DNA of 33,957 nucleotides from Methylotenera sp. (GCA_014378845.1 JACMNB010000023.1:1-33957); one strand, 5' to 3'; shown: positions 1 through 9,555, counted from the first letter of the stretch. Notes: generated by a model not told the origin, from the sequence alone. Translations and numbers: made by a program.

Positions 1-264
1 ATCGATATCAACACTATCGGGTAGAGAGCGACAAATATCTAAGAATTTTTTTGCAGAAATAGTGGTTGATAACTCGCCAGAAAATTCATTTTGAACACTT
101 AACGATATTTGCATTTCTAAATCGGTGGCAGTGAGCTGTATATGATTGTTTTTCGCCTCTAATAATAAATTAGATAATATTGGCAAGGTGTGTCGGCGCT
201 CTACAATGCTGGTTACATTGGTGAGAGGTTTTAACAATACTTCTCTGTTAATTTTAATCTGCAT
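1..264 (-). CDS. dnaN: DNA polymerase III beta subunit (sliding clamp), N-terminal part
   Basis: The 88 visible codons encode the start of the beta clamp, the ring that tethers DNA polymerase III to DNA. The protein begins MQIKINREVLLKPL and continues with the family pattern VERRHTLPILSNLLLEA and LTATDLEMQISL, all within clamp domain 1. The gene runs off the left edge, so domains 2 and 3 are not visible. The ATG at 262-264 (minus strand) is the only start that fits the family N-terminus. It lies downstream of dnaA on the same strand, the usual dnaA-dnaN order, with a 379 bp spacer that probably contains oriC. Identification is secure. Confidence 0.95.
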   Translation of the reverse strand, partial: MQIKINREVLLKPLTNVTSIVERRHTLPILSNLLLEAKNNHIQLTATDLEMQISLSVQNEFSGELSTTISAKKFLDICRSLPDSVDID

Positions 265-465
265 CTTATCGTCCTAAGTATAAATCTTAATTAAAAATCC
301 TAGATATAAATTCTAAAAATTAAGCACAAGTATAAAACCAAAGTTCAAAAACCAGGTACAAATTGAAAGTATAAATCCATACCTAAACGGGTTTGAAACT
401 GGAGCCTAATTAATAATGTTATTTTATATATAAAAACTAATAGTAATAATAATGGTCTTATTTTC

Positions 466-474
466 TGTGGATAA
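466..474 (-). promoter_or_regulatory. DnaA box (perfect)
   Basis: TGTGGATAA on the plus strand is the exact complement of the consensus TTATCCACA. It lies in the dnaA-dnaN spacer. Confidence 0.75.
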
Positions 475-599
475 GTCATTTAACATTCAAATAATCAAAA
501 ACTTACAGACCATTTTAAATGGTTATAAAGCCTAATAAAAACTGCGGATTAAATGTGTATTAAATAGCAAAATACAAAATGCGCGGTTTTATTCTTTAA

Positions 600-608
600 T
601 TATCCACA
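600..608 (+). promoter_or_regulatory. DnaA box (perfect)
   Basis: TTATCCACA, a full match to the consensus, 35 bp beyond the dnaA stop codon in the dnaA-dnaN spacer and in opposite orientation to the box at 466-474. Confidence 0.75.
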
Positions 609-643
609 ACATTATATGGCTTTAATCACAGTTGCTTGATGCA

Positions 644-2077
644 TTAATCACGTATCACTTGCGTTAAAAAGCCAATATCGCGCGCAATCGCTTGATCGTT
701 TAAGCGCAATTGTTCAATCTCATCACACGCGTGCATCACCGTTGTGTGATGGCGGCTGCCAAACGCCTCTCCAATTTCAGGAAAACTGTGATTGGTTAAC
801 TCGCGCGCTAAGCTCATGGCGATTTGGCGTGGCCGTGCAAAATTACGCGAGCGCTTTTTGCTGTGCATTTCGCCCACTTTAATTTTATAGTAATCGGCCA
901 CTGTTTTTTGGATATTTTCGATGGTGATTTGCCGGCCACGCACTGCAATTAAATCACGTAGCGCATCTTTGGCTAGGTGAATATCGATGGTATGGCCGGT
1001 AAATTTAGCCATCGCAATAATGCGGTTAAGCGCGCCTTCCAGCTCGCGCACGCTAGAGCGAATTTGTTTGGCCACAAAAAATGCCACATCTTCGCTTATA
1101 TTCACTTTCAATTCTTCGGCTTTTTTTAGCAAAATGGCCACGCGCATTTCAAGTTCTGGCGGCTCTACCGCCACGGTTAAGCCCCAGCTAAAGCGCGTTC
1201 TTAAACGCTCATCCACATCAATAATTTCTTTTGGGTAAGTGTCACAAGTGATGACAATTTGTTTTTTTTCTTCAATAAGCGTATTAAAAGCGTAAAAAAA
1301 TTCTTCTTGTGTACGGGTTTTTTTGGCAAAAAACTGAATGTCGTCAATCAATAATAAATCGAGCGAGTGATATTGACGTTTAAATTCATCAAACGCTTTA
1401 TTTTCATAGGCTTTTACCACATCAGACACATAACGCTCTGCATGCAGATAGCGAATATTGGCCTCTGGTTGAAGCTGTTTTAAATGATTGCCAATACTTT
1501 GCAACAAGTGCGTTTTACCCAAACCCACCCCGCCATAAATAAACAATGGGTTGTAAGCCTGGCCTGGATTTTCTGCGACTTGTATTGCCGCCGCGCGTGC
1601 TAATTGGTTAGCGCGACCAGTTACATAATTATTAAAGTTAAAGCTAGGGTTTAATCCAGTGCTGCGCAGATAGGGCGTTGCAGAGGCAGTAGTAGATTTG
1701 CGTGTTAAATCGGTTAATAAGCCGGTCGCAACAGAGCTTTTATTGGCAAGTGCATCTGCGTTTGCTTGGCCATTTAACAGTTTTTTTGGAGCATTTTTTT
1801 CAGCATCGGCTTTTTCAGAAGTAAGTTTTTCAGCAATGGGCTTTTGGGAAATCGATAATTCAATTAAAATATTTTGCGGCAAAAACTCGGTAGCAATCGC
1901 CTCAATTTTGCTTAAAAAACGGTCTTTTATCCATTGCAGCACAAATTTATTTGGCGCAAGAATGCGCAGCAAATTATCGGCAGACTCGGTTTGCAAGGGC
2001 TTAATCCAGGTATTAAATTGTTGCGCAGATAGCTCTTGTTCAAAGCGATTAAGGCAGGTTGACCAAAATTTTTCCAT
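644..2077 (-). CDS. dnaA: Chromosomal replication initiator protein DnaA
   Basis: DnaA binds DnaA boxes and melts oriC. The 477-residue product (E. coli: 467) has an N-terminal domain starting MEKFWSTCLNRFEQEL, a low-complexity linker rich in Lys, Ala and Ser at about 80-135, an AAA+ domain with Walker A GGVGLGKT at about 182-189 and Walker B LLLIDD at about 241-246, and a C-terminal helix-turn-helix domain with the signature FGSRHHTTVMHA. I chose the ATG at 2077: it matches the family N-terminus and has GGGAG upstream, about 11 bases from the ATG. An in-frame ATG at 2131 would add 18 residues but has a poorer ribosome site. A DnaA box at 2211-2219 upstream suggests autoregulation. Confidence 0.96.
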   Translation of the reverse strand: MEKFWSTCLNRFEQELSAQQFNTWIKPLQTESADNLLRILAPNKFVLQWIKDRFLSKIEAIATEFLPQNILIELSISQKPIAEKLTSEKADAEKNAPKKLLNGQANADALANKSSVATGLLTDLTRKSTTASATPYLRSTGLNPSFNFNNYVTGRANQLARAAAIQVAENPGQAYNPLFIYGGVGLGKTHLLQSIGNHLKQLQPEANIRYLHAERYVSDVVKAYENKAFDEFKRQYHSLDLLLIDDIQFFAKKTRTQEEFFYAFNTLIEEKKQIVITCDTYPKEIIDVDERLRTRFSWGLTVAVEPPELEMRVAILLKKAEELKVNISEDVAFFVAKQIRSSVRELEGALNRIIAMAKFTGHTIDIHLAKDALRDLIAVRGRQITIENIQKTVADYYKIKVGEMHSKKRSRNFARPRQIAMSLARELTNHSFPEIGEAFGSRHHTTVMHACDEIEQLRLNDQAIARDIGFLTQVIRD

Positions 2078-2210
2078 CGATTGCTTAATCTCCCTTTGTT
2101 TTATCGGCACGCACAATTTTTTTATTTTCATCTGTCATCATCATACAAGCGAATTAATGTGTTTAAATAATCAATCATTGGCGTATCTATTTTAGCTGCT
2201 TTAAAGAGAC

Positions 2211-2219
2211 TTATCCACA
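2211..2219 (+). promoter_or_regulatory. DnaA box upstream of dnaA
   Basis: TTATCCACA, a perfect match, in the dnaA-rpmH divergent spacer about 135 bp from the dnaA start. Its position fits DnaA autoregulation, or a second cluster for origin function. That role is inferred. Confidence 0.65.
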
Positions 2220-2251
2220 GGCAATGCTCGTTTTATTAAACAAAATATGCG

Positions 2252-2281
2252 TTGACAACAGTGGCGGTTATGAGGTCTAAT
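2252..2281 (+). promoter_or_regulatory. Sigma-70-type promoter for rpmH-rnpA
   Basis: A perfect -35 TTGACA (2252-2257) and a -10 TCTAAT (2276-2281, five of six matches) are 18 bp apart, about 38 bp upstream of the rpmH start. It points toward rpmH and would drive rpmH-rnpA-yidD-yidC-mnmE. Confidence 0.65.
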
Positions 2282-2318
2282 AGCAGGCTTTGTAGCATAT
2301 ACCAGCAGGAGAATTCGA

Positions 2319-2453
2319 ATGAAACGCACCTACCAACCCTCTAAAACTCGTCGCGCACGTACGCATGGCTTCTTAGTACGCATGAAAACCAAAGGCGGCC
2401 GCGCTGTGATTGCTGCGCGCCGTGCTAAAGGCCGCTCTCGCCTAGGTCTGTAA
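2319..2453 (+). CDS. rpmH: 50S ribosomal protein L34
   Basis: A 44-codon gene encoding L34, a small, very basic protein that packs against 23S rRNA in the large subunit. The product starts [18 protein letters not shown], includes [19 protein letters not shown] and ends SRLGL, matching the family along its whole length. A strong ribosome site (AGGAGA, 2307-2312) precedes the ATG. It is the first gene of the conserved rpmH-rnpA-yidD-yidC-mnmE cluster, divergent from dnaA. Confidence 0.98.
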   Translation: MKRTYQPSKTRRARTHGFLVRMKTKGGRAVIAARRAKGRSRLGL

Positions 2454-2500
2454 TTGCACTCGCTATAACGGCTTTTTTCGCTCGTTAAGCATGCTGTTAC

Positions 2501-2914
2501 ATGATTAAAACAAAACCCCAGGCGCGCTGCAAATTGATGTCGTTTAAGTTTGTTAAACAAGCCAAAATCGTAAAAACGGATGATTTTTCATCCGTTTTTA
2601 ATTTGCGCAAGCGCATTGCTAGCCCACACTTGGTTGTGCGCTACAAGCCAAATATTCTAGATAGGCCACGCTTGGGTCTAATTGTGGGTAAAAAAACGGC
2701 AAAGTTGGCGGTGTGGCGTAATTATATGAAACGTGTGCTACGCGAGTTGTTTCGTTTAAATCAGTACCAATTACCCTGTTTAGACTTAGTGATTCAAGTG
2801 CAAAAGCCGTTTAAAAAAACTGATTTTTTACAAGTAAAACAAGAATTTGACCACTTACTGCTTAAGCTTTCATCAAAAACCCCCACTGTTCATGCTCGTA
2901 TAGTAGCTAGCTGA
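2501..2914 (+). CDS. rnpA: Ribonuclease P protein component
   Basis: RnpA is the protein partner of the RNase P RNA that trims the 5' leader of pre-tRNAs. The 137-residue basic product has the family core [31 protein letters not shown]; the Arg-Asn and Lys-Arg pairs are the conserved RNA-contacting basic patch. The start is uncertain: the ATG at 2501 has no clear ribosome site, and an internal ATG at 2537 ([21 protein letters not shown]) would give 125 residues, nearer the usual family length. It lies 47 bp after rpmH and 4 bp before yidD. The RNase P RNA itself is not in this window. Confidence 0.93.
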   Translation: MIKTKPQARCKLMSFKFVKQAKIVKTDDFSSVFNLRKRIASPHLVVRYKPNILDRPRLGLIVGKKTAKLAVWRNYMKRVLRELFRLNQYQLPCLDLVIQVQKPFKKTDFLQVKQEFDHLLLKLSSKTPTVHARIVAS

Positions 2915-2918
2915 TAAA

Positions 2919-3191
2919 ATGAAACCAATTTTAATCGCATTAGTTCGCGGGTATCAAATCACTTTAAGTCCGTTTTTTGGCCAACATTGTCGATTCGCGC
3001 CAACCTGCTCTCATTATGCGATAGAAAGTTTGCACAAACATGGCGCAGTTAAAGGTTTTTGGCTAACGGTAAGACGATTGTCGCGGTGCCATCCCTGGCA
3101 TGTTGGTGGATATGACCCAGTGCCCAGCGCAGATACCATCCTTGCACCAAGCCCTGCACCAAAAACATGTTGTCATGTGCAACAACATTAG
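2919..3191 (+). CDS. yidD: Membrane protein insertion efficiency factor YidD
   Basis: A 90-residue protein with the YidD signature: Cys-rich [13 protein letters not shown], then the conserved [25 protein letters not shown]. The family is thought to help YidC insert proteins into the inner membrane, sitting at the membrane face through an N-terminal amphipathic helix. It starts 4 bp after rnpA and ends 25 bp before yidC, the standard position. The C-terminal 15 residues (Pro, Ala, Cys and His) are not conserved in the family. Confidence 0.94.
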   Translation: MKPILIALVRGYQITLSPFFGQHCRFAPTCSHYAIESLHKHGAVKGFWLTVRRLSRCHPWHVGGYDPVPSADTILAPSPAPKTCCHVQQH

Positions 3192-3216
3192 TTAACTTAC
3201 TGAATATAAAGAATTT

Positions 3217-4923
3217 ATGGATACTCGCCGTCTAGTTTTATTTGTTATTTTTTCTTTTTCTATCATGATGTTGTGGGACGGGTGGCAGCAGCAACACGCG
3301 CCAATCGTCCCTGTGCAACAAGGTGCGCAAACAGCTTCTGGCGATGTTCCAACCAATGGCGCTGCTAATTCCACTAGCGCTGCAACAACTGATAACACCA
3401 ATAACGATGGCAGTTTTAAGCTTGATAAAGGTCAGCGCATTAAGGTTAGTACCGATTTATTTGATGCAGAAATTGACACCATTGGCGGGGATTTACGGCA
3501 TTTGGTGTTGAATAAACACCGCGCGGCTAACGAAAAAGATGGAAATTATGTGTTGATGGATGATGCAAAAACGCCATTATTATACGTGGCGCAAACCGGT
3601 TTATTGGGCGCCGGCTTGCCAAACCATAAATCAACATTTACCAGCACAGCAACAAGTTACACCATGGCGGATGGCGCTGCAAGCCAAGAAGTGCGCCTTT
3701 CATGGGCAGGTTCGGGCGCTGCCAGCGGCATTGCTGTTGATAAGATTTACACCTTCCACCGCGGCAGTTACGTGATTGATGTGCGGTATCAAATTAATAA
3801 TGGCGGTAGCCAAACCATTACGCCTTCCGCCTACTATCAAGTTGTGCATGACAATGAATCAAAACAAGGCTCTAAAATGATGCCAACGTTTACTGGCGGC
3901 GCTTATTATACTGACGCCGACAAGTTCAAAAAAGTGAAATTCGCCGACATGGCCAAGAATAAGCTTTCTATAAACGCTCAAGACGGTTGGATTGGTTTGA
4001 TTGAGCACTACTTTGCCAGTGCGTGGATTCCTAAAGCGGGCGATAAACGAGAGTTTTATACCAAACAACTTAATGATGATACGTTTGCGATGGGCGCAAT
4101 TGTTCCTGTTGCTAGCATTGCCACTGGCGCTAAAGCGGAATTTGGCGCACGTTTATTTGCTGGCCCACAAAATCACGCTGATTTAGCTGCCGCGGCGCCT
4201 GGCTTAGAGTTTGCGGTTGATTACGGTTGGTTAACCATTGTAGCGAAGCCACTTTTTTGGGTGCTTTCTAAAATTGAGGCTTTGGTACATAACTGGGGCG
4301 TGGCAATTATCATTGTCACCATATTGTTGAAAGCACTGTTTTACCCATTATCAGCCAAAAGCTATCGCTCGATGGCGCAAATGCGCGAAATGGCGCCGCG
4401 TTTGCAAAGCATGAAAGAAAAGTTTGGCGACGATAAGCAAAAAATGCAACAAGCAATGATGGAGCTTTACAAAACAGAAAAAATTAATCCCATGAGTGGT
4501 TGTTTGCCGATTTTAATACAAGTACCTGTTTTTATTGCGTTTTATTGGATGTTATCGGCCTCTGTTGAGCTGCGTCATGCGCCATTTTTTGGCTGGATTC
4601 AAGACTTAGCGGCGCCTGATACGCTGTTTGGGATTATCCCAAATAGCGTTCCTTTGCTGGGTGGCATGCCAATTGGTTTGTTGCCGATTTTGATGGGGGC
4701 CACCATGATTATTCAAACTTATTTAAACCCGCCGCCAACTGACCCAATTCAGGCACAAGTGATGAAAATTATGCCCATTGTGTTCAGCATCTTTTTCTTC
4801 TTCTTTCCGGCGGGTTTGGTGTTGTATTGGCTGGTCAATAATATTTTATCCATCGCCCAGCAATGGTATGTCAATAAAACCATCCACGCCGCCGCGCTTG
4901 CTAAAAAAGGCAATGCAAAATAA
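3217..4923 (+). CDS. yidC: Membrane protein insertase YidC
   Basis: YidC inserts and folds inner-membrane proteins, alone or with SecYEG; ATP synthase subunits a and c, encoded later in this window, are classical clients. The 568-residue product has an N-terminal membrane segment (about 6-21), a short low-complexity linker rich in Ala, Asn and Thr, a large periplasmic P1 domain (about 65-320), and a conserved C-terminal five-helix core with the family motifs [20 protein letters not shown] and [20 protein letters not shown]. Its stop codon overlaps the mnmE start by 11 bp, implying coupled translation. The Phe run near 4790-4807 is built with mixed TTT and TTC codons. Confidence 0.96.
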   Translation: MDTRRLVLFVIFSFSIMMLWDGWQQQHAPIVPVQQGAQTASGDVPTNGAANSTSAATTDNTNNDGSFKLDKGQRIKVSTDLFDAEIDTIGGDLRHLVLNKHRAANEKDGNYVLMDDAKTPLLYVAQTGLLGAGLPNHKSTFTSTATSYTMADGAASQEVRLSWAGSGAASGIAVDKIYTFHRGSYVIDVRYQINNGGSQTITPSAYYQVVHDNESKQGSKMMPTFTGGAYYTDADKFKKVKFADMAKNKLSINAQDGWIGLIEHYFASAWIPKAGDKREFYTKQLNDDTFAMGAIVPVASIATGAKAEFGARLFAGPQNHADLAAAAPGLEFAVDYGWLTIVAKPLFWVLSKIEALVHNWGVAIIIVTILLKALFYPLSAKSYRSMAQMREMAPRLQSMKEKFGDDKQKMQQAMMELYKTEKINPMSGCLPILIQVPVFIAFYWMLSASVELRHAPFFGWIQDLAAPDTLFGIIPNSVPLLGGMPIGLLPILMGATMIIQTYLNPPPTDPIQAQVMKIMPIVFSIFFFFFPAGLVLYWLVNNILSIAQQWYVNKTIHAAALAKKGNAK

Positions 4924-6268
4924 CAACGTTGTATTAATTGATACTATTGCTGCCATTGCCACCGCAAGTGGCGCTGGCGGAATTGGCGTGGTGCGGGTTT
5001 CAGGCAGTTTGGCGCAAACAATCGCTAATGCGATTTTGGGTCATTGTCCTGCCCCCCGCTATGCGGCGTACCTTGATTTTAAGTCAGGCGATAATGAATT
5101 GATTGATCGCGGCATCGCGATTTTCTATCCTAATCCGCATTCTTATACTGGCGAAGACGTGCTTGAATTGCAAGCCCATGGCGGCGCTGCAGTAATGCAA
5201 TTGTTGTTGGCACGTTGCATTGCTTTGGGTGCGCGTCAGGCCGAGCCAGGTGAATTTACTCGACGCGCCTATCTAAACAACAAAATGGATTTAGCGCAGG
5301 CCGAGGCGGTTGCTGATGTCATTAATGCATCCACTGCGGAGGCTGCACGCAGCGCCATGCGATCACTATCGGGCGATTTTTCAAATAGCATCAATACTGT
5401 TTTGGCTAAGCTTATTGATTTGCGCTTGTATGTTGAAGCTTGCCTAGATTTTCCTGAAGAAGACATTGATTTTATAACGCAAGGCAAAGTAGCGCTTAAG
5501 CTGGATAATATTAGTAAAGAGCTAAATAGCGTGTTTGCAAAAGCCAAACAAGGCAGTTTATTGCGTGAAGGTGTTCAGGTAGTCTTGATTGGCCAGCCTA
5601 ATGTTGGTAAATCGAGCTTGATGAATGCACTGGCTGGTGAAGATATTGTGATTGTAACGGCAATTGCAGGTACCACGCGGGATACTATTAAAAATGAAAT
5701 TCAGATTAGTGGTGTCCCATTACATATTATTGACACCGCAGGTTTGCGCGAAACAGAAGATGAAGTCGAAAAATTTGGGATTGCTCGCACTTTTCGGGCT
5801 CTAGAAACCGCTCACATCGCATTATTATTGCTAGACGTGAAGCACGGCATTACAGATAAAGAAAAATCGATTCTAGGGCGTTTGCCGCATGAAATCGCTA
5901 AAATCTGGGTGCATAATAAGATTGATGTGTCGCAAGAACCTGCGACTATTGCAGAAATTGATAATCAAACCCATGTTTACTTGTCAGCTAAAACGGGTGC
6001 TGGTTTAGATATTTTGAAACAGCAATTATTAAAATTAGTGGGCTATCAAGCATCAACAGAAGGTGTATTTATGGCGCGGACAAGGCATTTGCTTGCTTTA
6101 AACCAAGTGAGCGATCATTTAAAAAACGCGACTTTACAAATTAACGCTGCAGAATTAGTGGCAGAAGAGCTGCGTTTAGCACAAATTGGCTTAAGTAGCA
6201 TTACCGGGGAATTTACACCAGATGATTTATTGGGCGAAATATTCAGTAAGTTTTGTATTGGTAAATAA
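4913..6268 (+). CDS. mnmE: tRNA uridine-5-carboxymethylaminomethyl(34) synthesis GTPase MnmE
   Basis: MnmE works with MnmG to modify the wobble uridine of certain tRNAs. The 451-residue product (E. coli: 454) has an N-terminal folate-binding domain ([22 protein letters not shown]), a helical domain interrupted by a G domain with G1 GQPNVGKS (227-234), G2 GTTRDT (253-258), G3 DTAG (274-277) and G4 NKID (335-338), and the C-terminal CIGK that carries the catalytic Cys. The ATG at 4913 gives the family N-terminus; the frame stays open upstream inside yidC but that part is not MnmE-like. It ends the rpmH cluster, followed by a terminator. Its partner mnmG lies about 0.7 kb downstream, beyond an opposite-strand gene. 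Confidence 0.96.
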   Translation: MQNNNVVLIDTIAAIATASGAGGIGVVRVSGSLAQTIANAILGHCPAPRYAAYLDFKSGDNELIDRGIAIFYPNPHSYTGEDVLELQAHGGAAVMQLLLARCIALGARQAEPGEFTRRAYLNNKMDLAQAEAVADVINASTAEAARSAMRSLSGDFSNSINTVLAKLIDLRLYVEACLDFPEEDIDFITQGKVALKLDNISKELNSVFAKAKQGSLLREGVQVVLIGQPNVGKSSLMNALAGEDIVIVTAIAGTTRDTIKNEIQISGVPLHIIDTAGLRETEDEVEKFGIARTFRALETAHIALLLLDVKHGITDKEKSILGRLPHEIAKIWVHNKIDVSQEPATIAEIDNQTHVYLSAKTGAGLDILKQQLLKLVGYQASTEGVFMARTRHLLALNQVSDHLKNATLQINAAELVAEELRLAQIGLSSITGEFTPDDLLGEIFSKFCIGK

Positions 6269-6301
6269 TGTTGATGCGATATTTTATGTTTTAATCAGCA
6301 T

Positions 6302-6340
6302 AAAAAAAGCGCCTCGATAGCTCAACAGGCGCTTTTTTTT
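6302..6340. terminator. Bidirectional rho-independent terminator
   Basis: GCGCCT (6309-6314) pairs with AGGCGC (6327-6332), extended by an A run before and a T run after. The hairpin sits between convergent mnmE (plus) and the DUF2853-type gene (minus) and has U-tracts for both strands. Confidence 0.85.
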
Positions 6341-6367
6341 AATTTAATTTTGCATTAAACCATTGAT

Positions 6368-6697
6368 TTACTTAACAAACATTTCTAATTTTCCAAAATG
6401 TGCTGCCAATAAATAGTAAAACGCTAAACGTGATTTAAAGCGATCTTCTTTCATCGTTACGCACACAGATTCAATCGCGGCATTTAACTTATCATCACCG
6501 TCGGCCAAGCCCAATTTTTTTTGTAAAAAGTTTTTGCGTACTGTATCGCGTTCTGACTCGTCGCCGCAAGATACAAACTGTGAATCTTTATTTGTTAACA
6601 CCAAGGCGTAAGTTTTTGCCATGCCATCTAACGCACCTTGGTGTACTGTACCAGCATATTTGGTTGCAATATTTTTGTGCTCCTGTAAATCAGCCAT
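6368..6697 (-). CDS. DUF2853 family protein
   Basis: A 109-residue soluble protein with the pattern AGMAKTYALVL-like (here DGMAKTYALVLTNKDSQFV), VRKNFLQKKLGL and SRLAFYYLLAAHFGKLEMF near the C-terminus. I recognise this as the DUF2853 family, a small helical protein of unknown function; the name is from memory and unchecked. A good ribosome site (AGGAGA) precedes the ATG at 6697. It is convergent with mnmE and divergent from mnmG, so it is its own transcription unit between two functionally paired tRNA-modification genes. No signal peptide or membrane segment is visible, and I infer no function. Confidence 0.75.
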   Translation of the reverse strand: MADLQEHKNIATKYAGTVHQGALDGMAKTYALVLTNKDSQFVSCGDESERDTVRKNFLQKKLGLADGDDKLNAAIESVCVTMKEDRFKSRLAFYYLLAAHFGKLEMFVK

Positions 6698-6872
6698 ACC
6701 ATTCTCCTATAAGTTATTGGGTGTTATTAATTGCAACGTTAGGTACAACTGCAAAAACCATTCCCAATACAACCCAAAACAGTTTTTAAATGTTACACCG
6801 CACCGCTAACTCCACTATAGGCCCGTTGCGACCCGTTGGTCAATAGTTGAATTTGTAAAGTTTTATTAATCG

Positions 6873-6888
6873 TGTTTCACGTGAAACA
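6873..6888. promoter_or_regulatory. parS: parS site 1 (perfect)
   Basis: TGTTTCACGTGAAACA is the full 16 bp consensus palindrome bound by chromosomal ParB. It lies between the DUF2853-type gene and mnmG, about 2.7 kb upstream of parA. Confidence 0.97.
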
Positions 6889-6920
6889 GTTGATATTGGT
6901 TGTTTTTAATGACCTTTTAC

Positions 6921-6949
6921 ATGACTTAGTTTGATGATTCCAGTAAAAT
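6921..6949 (+). promoter_or_regulatory. Possible mnmG promoter
   Basis: ATGACT (6921-6926, four of six to the -35 consensus) and TAAAAT (6944-6949, five of six to the -10) are 17 bp apart and end about 42 bp before the mnmG start. parS site 1 lies about 30 bp upstream. This is weak, pattern-only evidence. Confidence 0.35.
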
Positions 6950-6991
6950 CTAATTCTTTGAAATAGTTGCCTTAATAGATGAATTTTGAAT

Positions 6992-8899
6992 ATGAATTAC
7001 CCCGATATTTTTGATGTAATTGTAGTAGGCGGTGGCCATGCAGGCACCGAAGCTGCGCTGGCTGCCGCGCGCATGGGCCAAAAAACTCTTTTATTAAGCC
7101 ATAACATCGAAACGCTGGGGCAAATGTCGTGCAACCCTAGCATTGGCGGCATTGGTAAAGGCCATTTGGTTAAAGAAGTAGATGCGCTTGGCGGCGCAAT
7201 GGCGCAAGCAACAGACCTTAGCGGCATTCAATTTCGTATTTTAAACTCTAGCAAAGGCCCTGCTGTTCGCGCTACTCGCGCGCAAGCAGACCGTATTTTG
7301 TACAAAGCGGCGATTCGTCACAAACTTGAAAATCAACCCAATTTATGGCTTTTTCAGCAAGCGGTAGATGACATCATGTTAGAGGGCGACCGCGCCGCCG
7401 GCGTTGTAACGCAGATTGGATTGCATTTTAAATCAAAGTCGGTTGTGCTAACGGCGGGTACTTTTTTGGGTGGACTGATACATGTCGGCCTACAAAGCTA
7501 TAGCGCTGGCCGCGCTGGCGACCCGCCTGCAATTAGCCTCGCGGCAAGATTGCGCGAAATTGGCCTGCCCGCTGGCCGACTAAAAACAGGTACGCCGCCG
7601 CGCATCGATGGCCGCACCATCAATTATTCTGTTATGCAAGAGCAACCTGGCGATAACCCTGTGCCAGTGTTTTCGTTTATGGGCTATGGTGCGCAACATC
7701 CACAACAAGTACCGTGCTGGATTACCCATACCAATGAAAAGACGCACGATATTATCCGCAGTGGCCTTGATCGCTCGCCCATGTACACGGGCGTGATTGA
7801 AGGCGTTGGCCCGCGTTATTGCCCAAGTGTGGAAGATAAAATTCACCGTTTTGCAGATAAGGAATCGCACCAATTGTTTTTGGAGCCTGAAGGCTTAACC
7901 ACGCACGAAATCTACCCAAATGGTATTTCAACCAGCTTGCCGTTTGATATTCAGCTGGCTCTGGTGCGCAGCATTAATGGCTTAGAAACCGCGCATATTT
8001 TGCGCCCAGGCTACGCAATTGAGTATGATTATTACGATCCGCGTGCATTAAAATCAAGCTTGGAAACCAAATCTATACAGGGCTTATTTTTTGCAGGCCA
8101 AATTAATGGCACGACTGGTTATGAAGAAGCCGCTGCCCAGGGCTTGCTGGCTGGCGCTAACGCTGCGCTTTATGTACAGGGCAAAGAATCTTGGTGTCCT
8201 GCCCGCGATGTGGCCTATATTGGCGTGCTGGTTGACGACCTAATAACGACTGGTGTGACCGAGCCATACCGCATGTTTACTAGCCGCGCCGAGTACCGTT
8301 TGCAATTACGCGAAGATAATGCCGACATGCGCTTAACCATAAAAGGTCGCGAGTTAGGCTTAGTAGATGATGCGCGTTGGGCGGCTTTTGAGCAAAAACT
8401 AGAAGCAGTTTCGCGTGAGCAAGCGCGGCTCAAATCGACTTTTGTGCAAGTGGCGACAGACGATGTTTCACGTGAAACACAAGTAAGTATTTTAGGAAAG
8501 CCACTAGAGCACGAATATAGCTTGTTTGAATTGCTACGTCGCCCCGAAGTAAGTTATGACAGCATGTTAAGTTTGGGTGAGGTTGGTAAGGGTGAGCTAG
8601 CGCCAGATGTGCGTGAACAAGTGGAAATTGCCGCCAAATATCAAGGTTATATAGATAGGCAAAAAGACGAAATCGCCAAACAAGCAAGCAGTGAAAACAC
8701 TAAATTAGATATTGATTACAACGATGTGCATGGCCTAAGTATAGAAGCGCGCCAAAAATTATTAATGCATAAACCGCAAACGATTGGCCAAGCGGGCAGA
8801 ATTTCGGGCATTACGCCTGCCACCATTTCGCTGCTATTGGTGTATTTAAAACGCAAATATAAAAAACAAACCCAGTTACCCAATATAGAAGCAGCATGA
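6992..8899 (+). CDS. mnmG: tRNA uridine-5-carboxymethylaminomethyl(34) synthesis enzyme MnmG
   Basis: MnmG is the FAD-dependent partner of MnmE in wobble-uridine modification. The 635-residue product opens with the dinucleotide-binding motif [21 protein letters not shown], then [17 protein letters not shown]; it contains [12 protein letters not shown] and the second family signature [19 protein letters not shown], and a C-terminal helical MnmE-binding domain. The ATG at 6992 is preferred; an in-frame TTG at 6986 would add two residues. The stop overlaps the rsmG start by 4 bp (ATGA), so the two are translationally coupled. A perfect parS site is embedded in the gene, read as part of Val-Ser-Arg-Glu-Thr at about codons 492-496. 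Confidence 0.97.
   Translation: MNYPDIFDVIVVGGGHAGTEAALAAARMGQKTLLLSHNIETLGQMSCNPSIGGIGKGHLVKEVDALGGAMAQATDLSGIQFRILNSSKGPAVRATRAQADRILYKAAIRHKLENQPNLWLFQQAVDDIMLEGDRAAGVVTQIGLHFKSKSVVLTAGTFLGGLIHVGLQSYSAGRAGDPPAISLAARLREIGLPAGRLKTGTPPRIDGRTINYSVMQEQPGDNPVPVFSFMGYGAQHPQQVPCWITHTNEKTHDIIRSGLDRSPMYTGVIEGVGPRYCPSVEDKIHRFADKESHQLFLEPEGLTTHEIYPNGISTSLPFDIQLALVRSINGLETAHILRPGYAIEYDYYDPRALKSSLETKSIQGLFFAGQINGTTGYEEAAAQGLLAGANAALYVQGKESWCPARDVAYIGVLVDDLITTGVTEPYRMFTSRAEYRLQLREDNADMRLTIKGRELGLVDDARWAAFEQKLEAVSREQARLKSTFVQVATDDVSRETQVSILGKPLEHEYSLFELLRRPEVSYDSMLSLGEVGKGELAPDVREQVEIAAKYQGYIDRQKDEIAKQASSENTKLDIDYNDVHGLSIEARQKLLMHKPQTIGQAGRISGITPATISLLLVYLKRKYKKQTQLPNIEAA
8464..8479. promoter_or_regulatory. 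parS: parS site 2 (perfect, inside mnmG)
   Basis: TGTTTCACGTGAAACA, again the exact 16 bp consensus, inside mnmG coding sequence and 1.1 kb upstream of parA. Confidence 0.97.
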
Positions 8900-9555
8900 C
8901 GCAAGCGGCTTTATTAGCCAGCGGTATTGCAGAAATGCGCCTGAATATTTCACGTGAAACACAAGAAAAGTTGCTGGCCTATTTAGCGTTGTTGCATAAA
9001 TGGAATAAGGTGTACAACCTAACTGCGGTGCGCGATCCGCTTGAGATGGTGACGCTGCACTTGCTGGATAGTTTGAGTGTGTTGCCCTATATAGGTAGCA
9101 ACAACTTGTTGGATGTGGGTAGTGGCGGCGGTCTGCCAGGTATTGTGTTAGCGATTTGTAAGCCGGAGTTGCAAGTAACGACAATAGATACCGTGCAGAA
9201 AAAAGCCATTTTTATGCGCCAAGTAAAAGGTGAGTTGGATTTAAGTAATTTAACGGTGGTGCATGCGCGGGTAGAAAGCTATCAGCCAAGCGACAAGTTT
9301 GAGGCGATTGTTTCGCGCGCTTTTTCGGATGTCGGCTTGTTCGTTAAGCTCACACAGCATTTGATAACGCAAAACGGACAATGGCTGGCAATGAAAGGCC
9401 AAGTGCCGCATGAAGAATTAGCAAGCTTACAAGAAATAGAAAAGTACACAATCAACATTAAAAATGTAATCCCGCTAACTGTGGCGGGTTTAGAGGCGAA
9501 GCGGCACTTGCTGGTTTTAGAGAAAATTGGTTATATTCAAAGAGAAATAGTTTAA
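8896..9555 (+). CDS. rsmG: 16S rRNA (guanine(527)-N(7))-methyltransferase RsmG
   Basis: RsmG uses S-adenosylmethionine to methylate G527 of 16S rRNA. The 219-residue product has the family pattern [14 protein letters not shown] (about 35-48), the SAM-binding loop [17 protein letters not shown] (about 71-87) and VVHARVESY followed by IVSRAFSDV. The start ATG overlaps the mnmG stop. A near-perfect parS site covers codons for Asn-Ile-Ser-Arg-Glu-Thr at 17-22, close to the N-terminus. It precedes parA by 39 bp, the usual mnmG-rsmG-parA-parB order. Confidence 0.96.
   Translation: MTQAALLASGIAEMRLNISRETQEKLLAYLALLHKWNKVYNLTAVRDPLEMVTLHLLDSLSVLPYIGSNNLLDVGSGGGLPGIVLAICKPELQVTTIDTVQKKAIFMRQVKGELDLSNLTVVHARVESYQPSDKFEAIVSRAFSDVGLFVKLTQHLITQNGQWLAMKGQVPHEELASLQEIEKYTINIKNVIPLTVAGLEAKRHLLVLEKIGYIQREIV
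8946..8961. promoter_or_regulatory. parS: parS site 3 (one mismatch, inside rsmG)
   Basis: TATTTCACGTGAAACA differs from the consensus palindrome only at the second base. It is 467 bp from site 2 and about 0.65 kb upstream of parA. Confidence 0.88.

Larger units (their letters stand above)
265..643. other. Probable replication origin (oriC), dnaA-dnaN spacer
   Basis: This 379 bp stretch has no gene. It is strongly AT-rich and carries two perfect DnaA boxes (466-474 and 600-608) and a one-mismatch box, TGTGTATTA, at 554-562. The dnaN-proximal half has a short repeated element, AAGTATAAA, at 276-284, 328-336 and 367-375, with a related GATATAAATTC nearby. Known from bacterial origins: clustered DnaA boxes beside an AT-rich unwinding element next to dnaA. 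Inferred: this spacer is oriC, the AT-rich repeated part being the likely unwinding region. The dnaA-rpmH spacer has only one perfect box and is the weaker candidate. Confidence 0.6.

Noticed and set aside
1698-2195. A 165-codon plus-strand frame across the 5' part of dnaA
   Set aside because: It is the antisense of dnaA; the Ser/Phe/Cys-rich translation is typical of a shadow frame.
2330-2560. A 76-codon minus-strand frame over rpmH
   Set aside because: Antisense of the 44-codon rpmH gene, which has a strong promoter, ribosome site and full family match.
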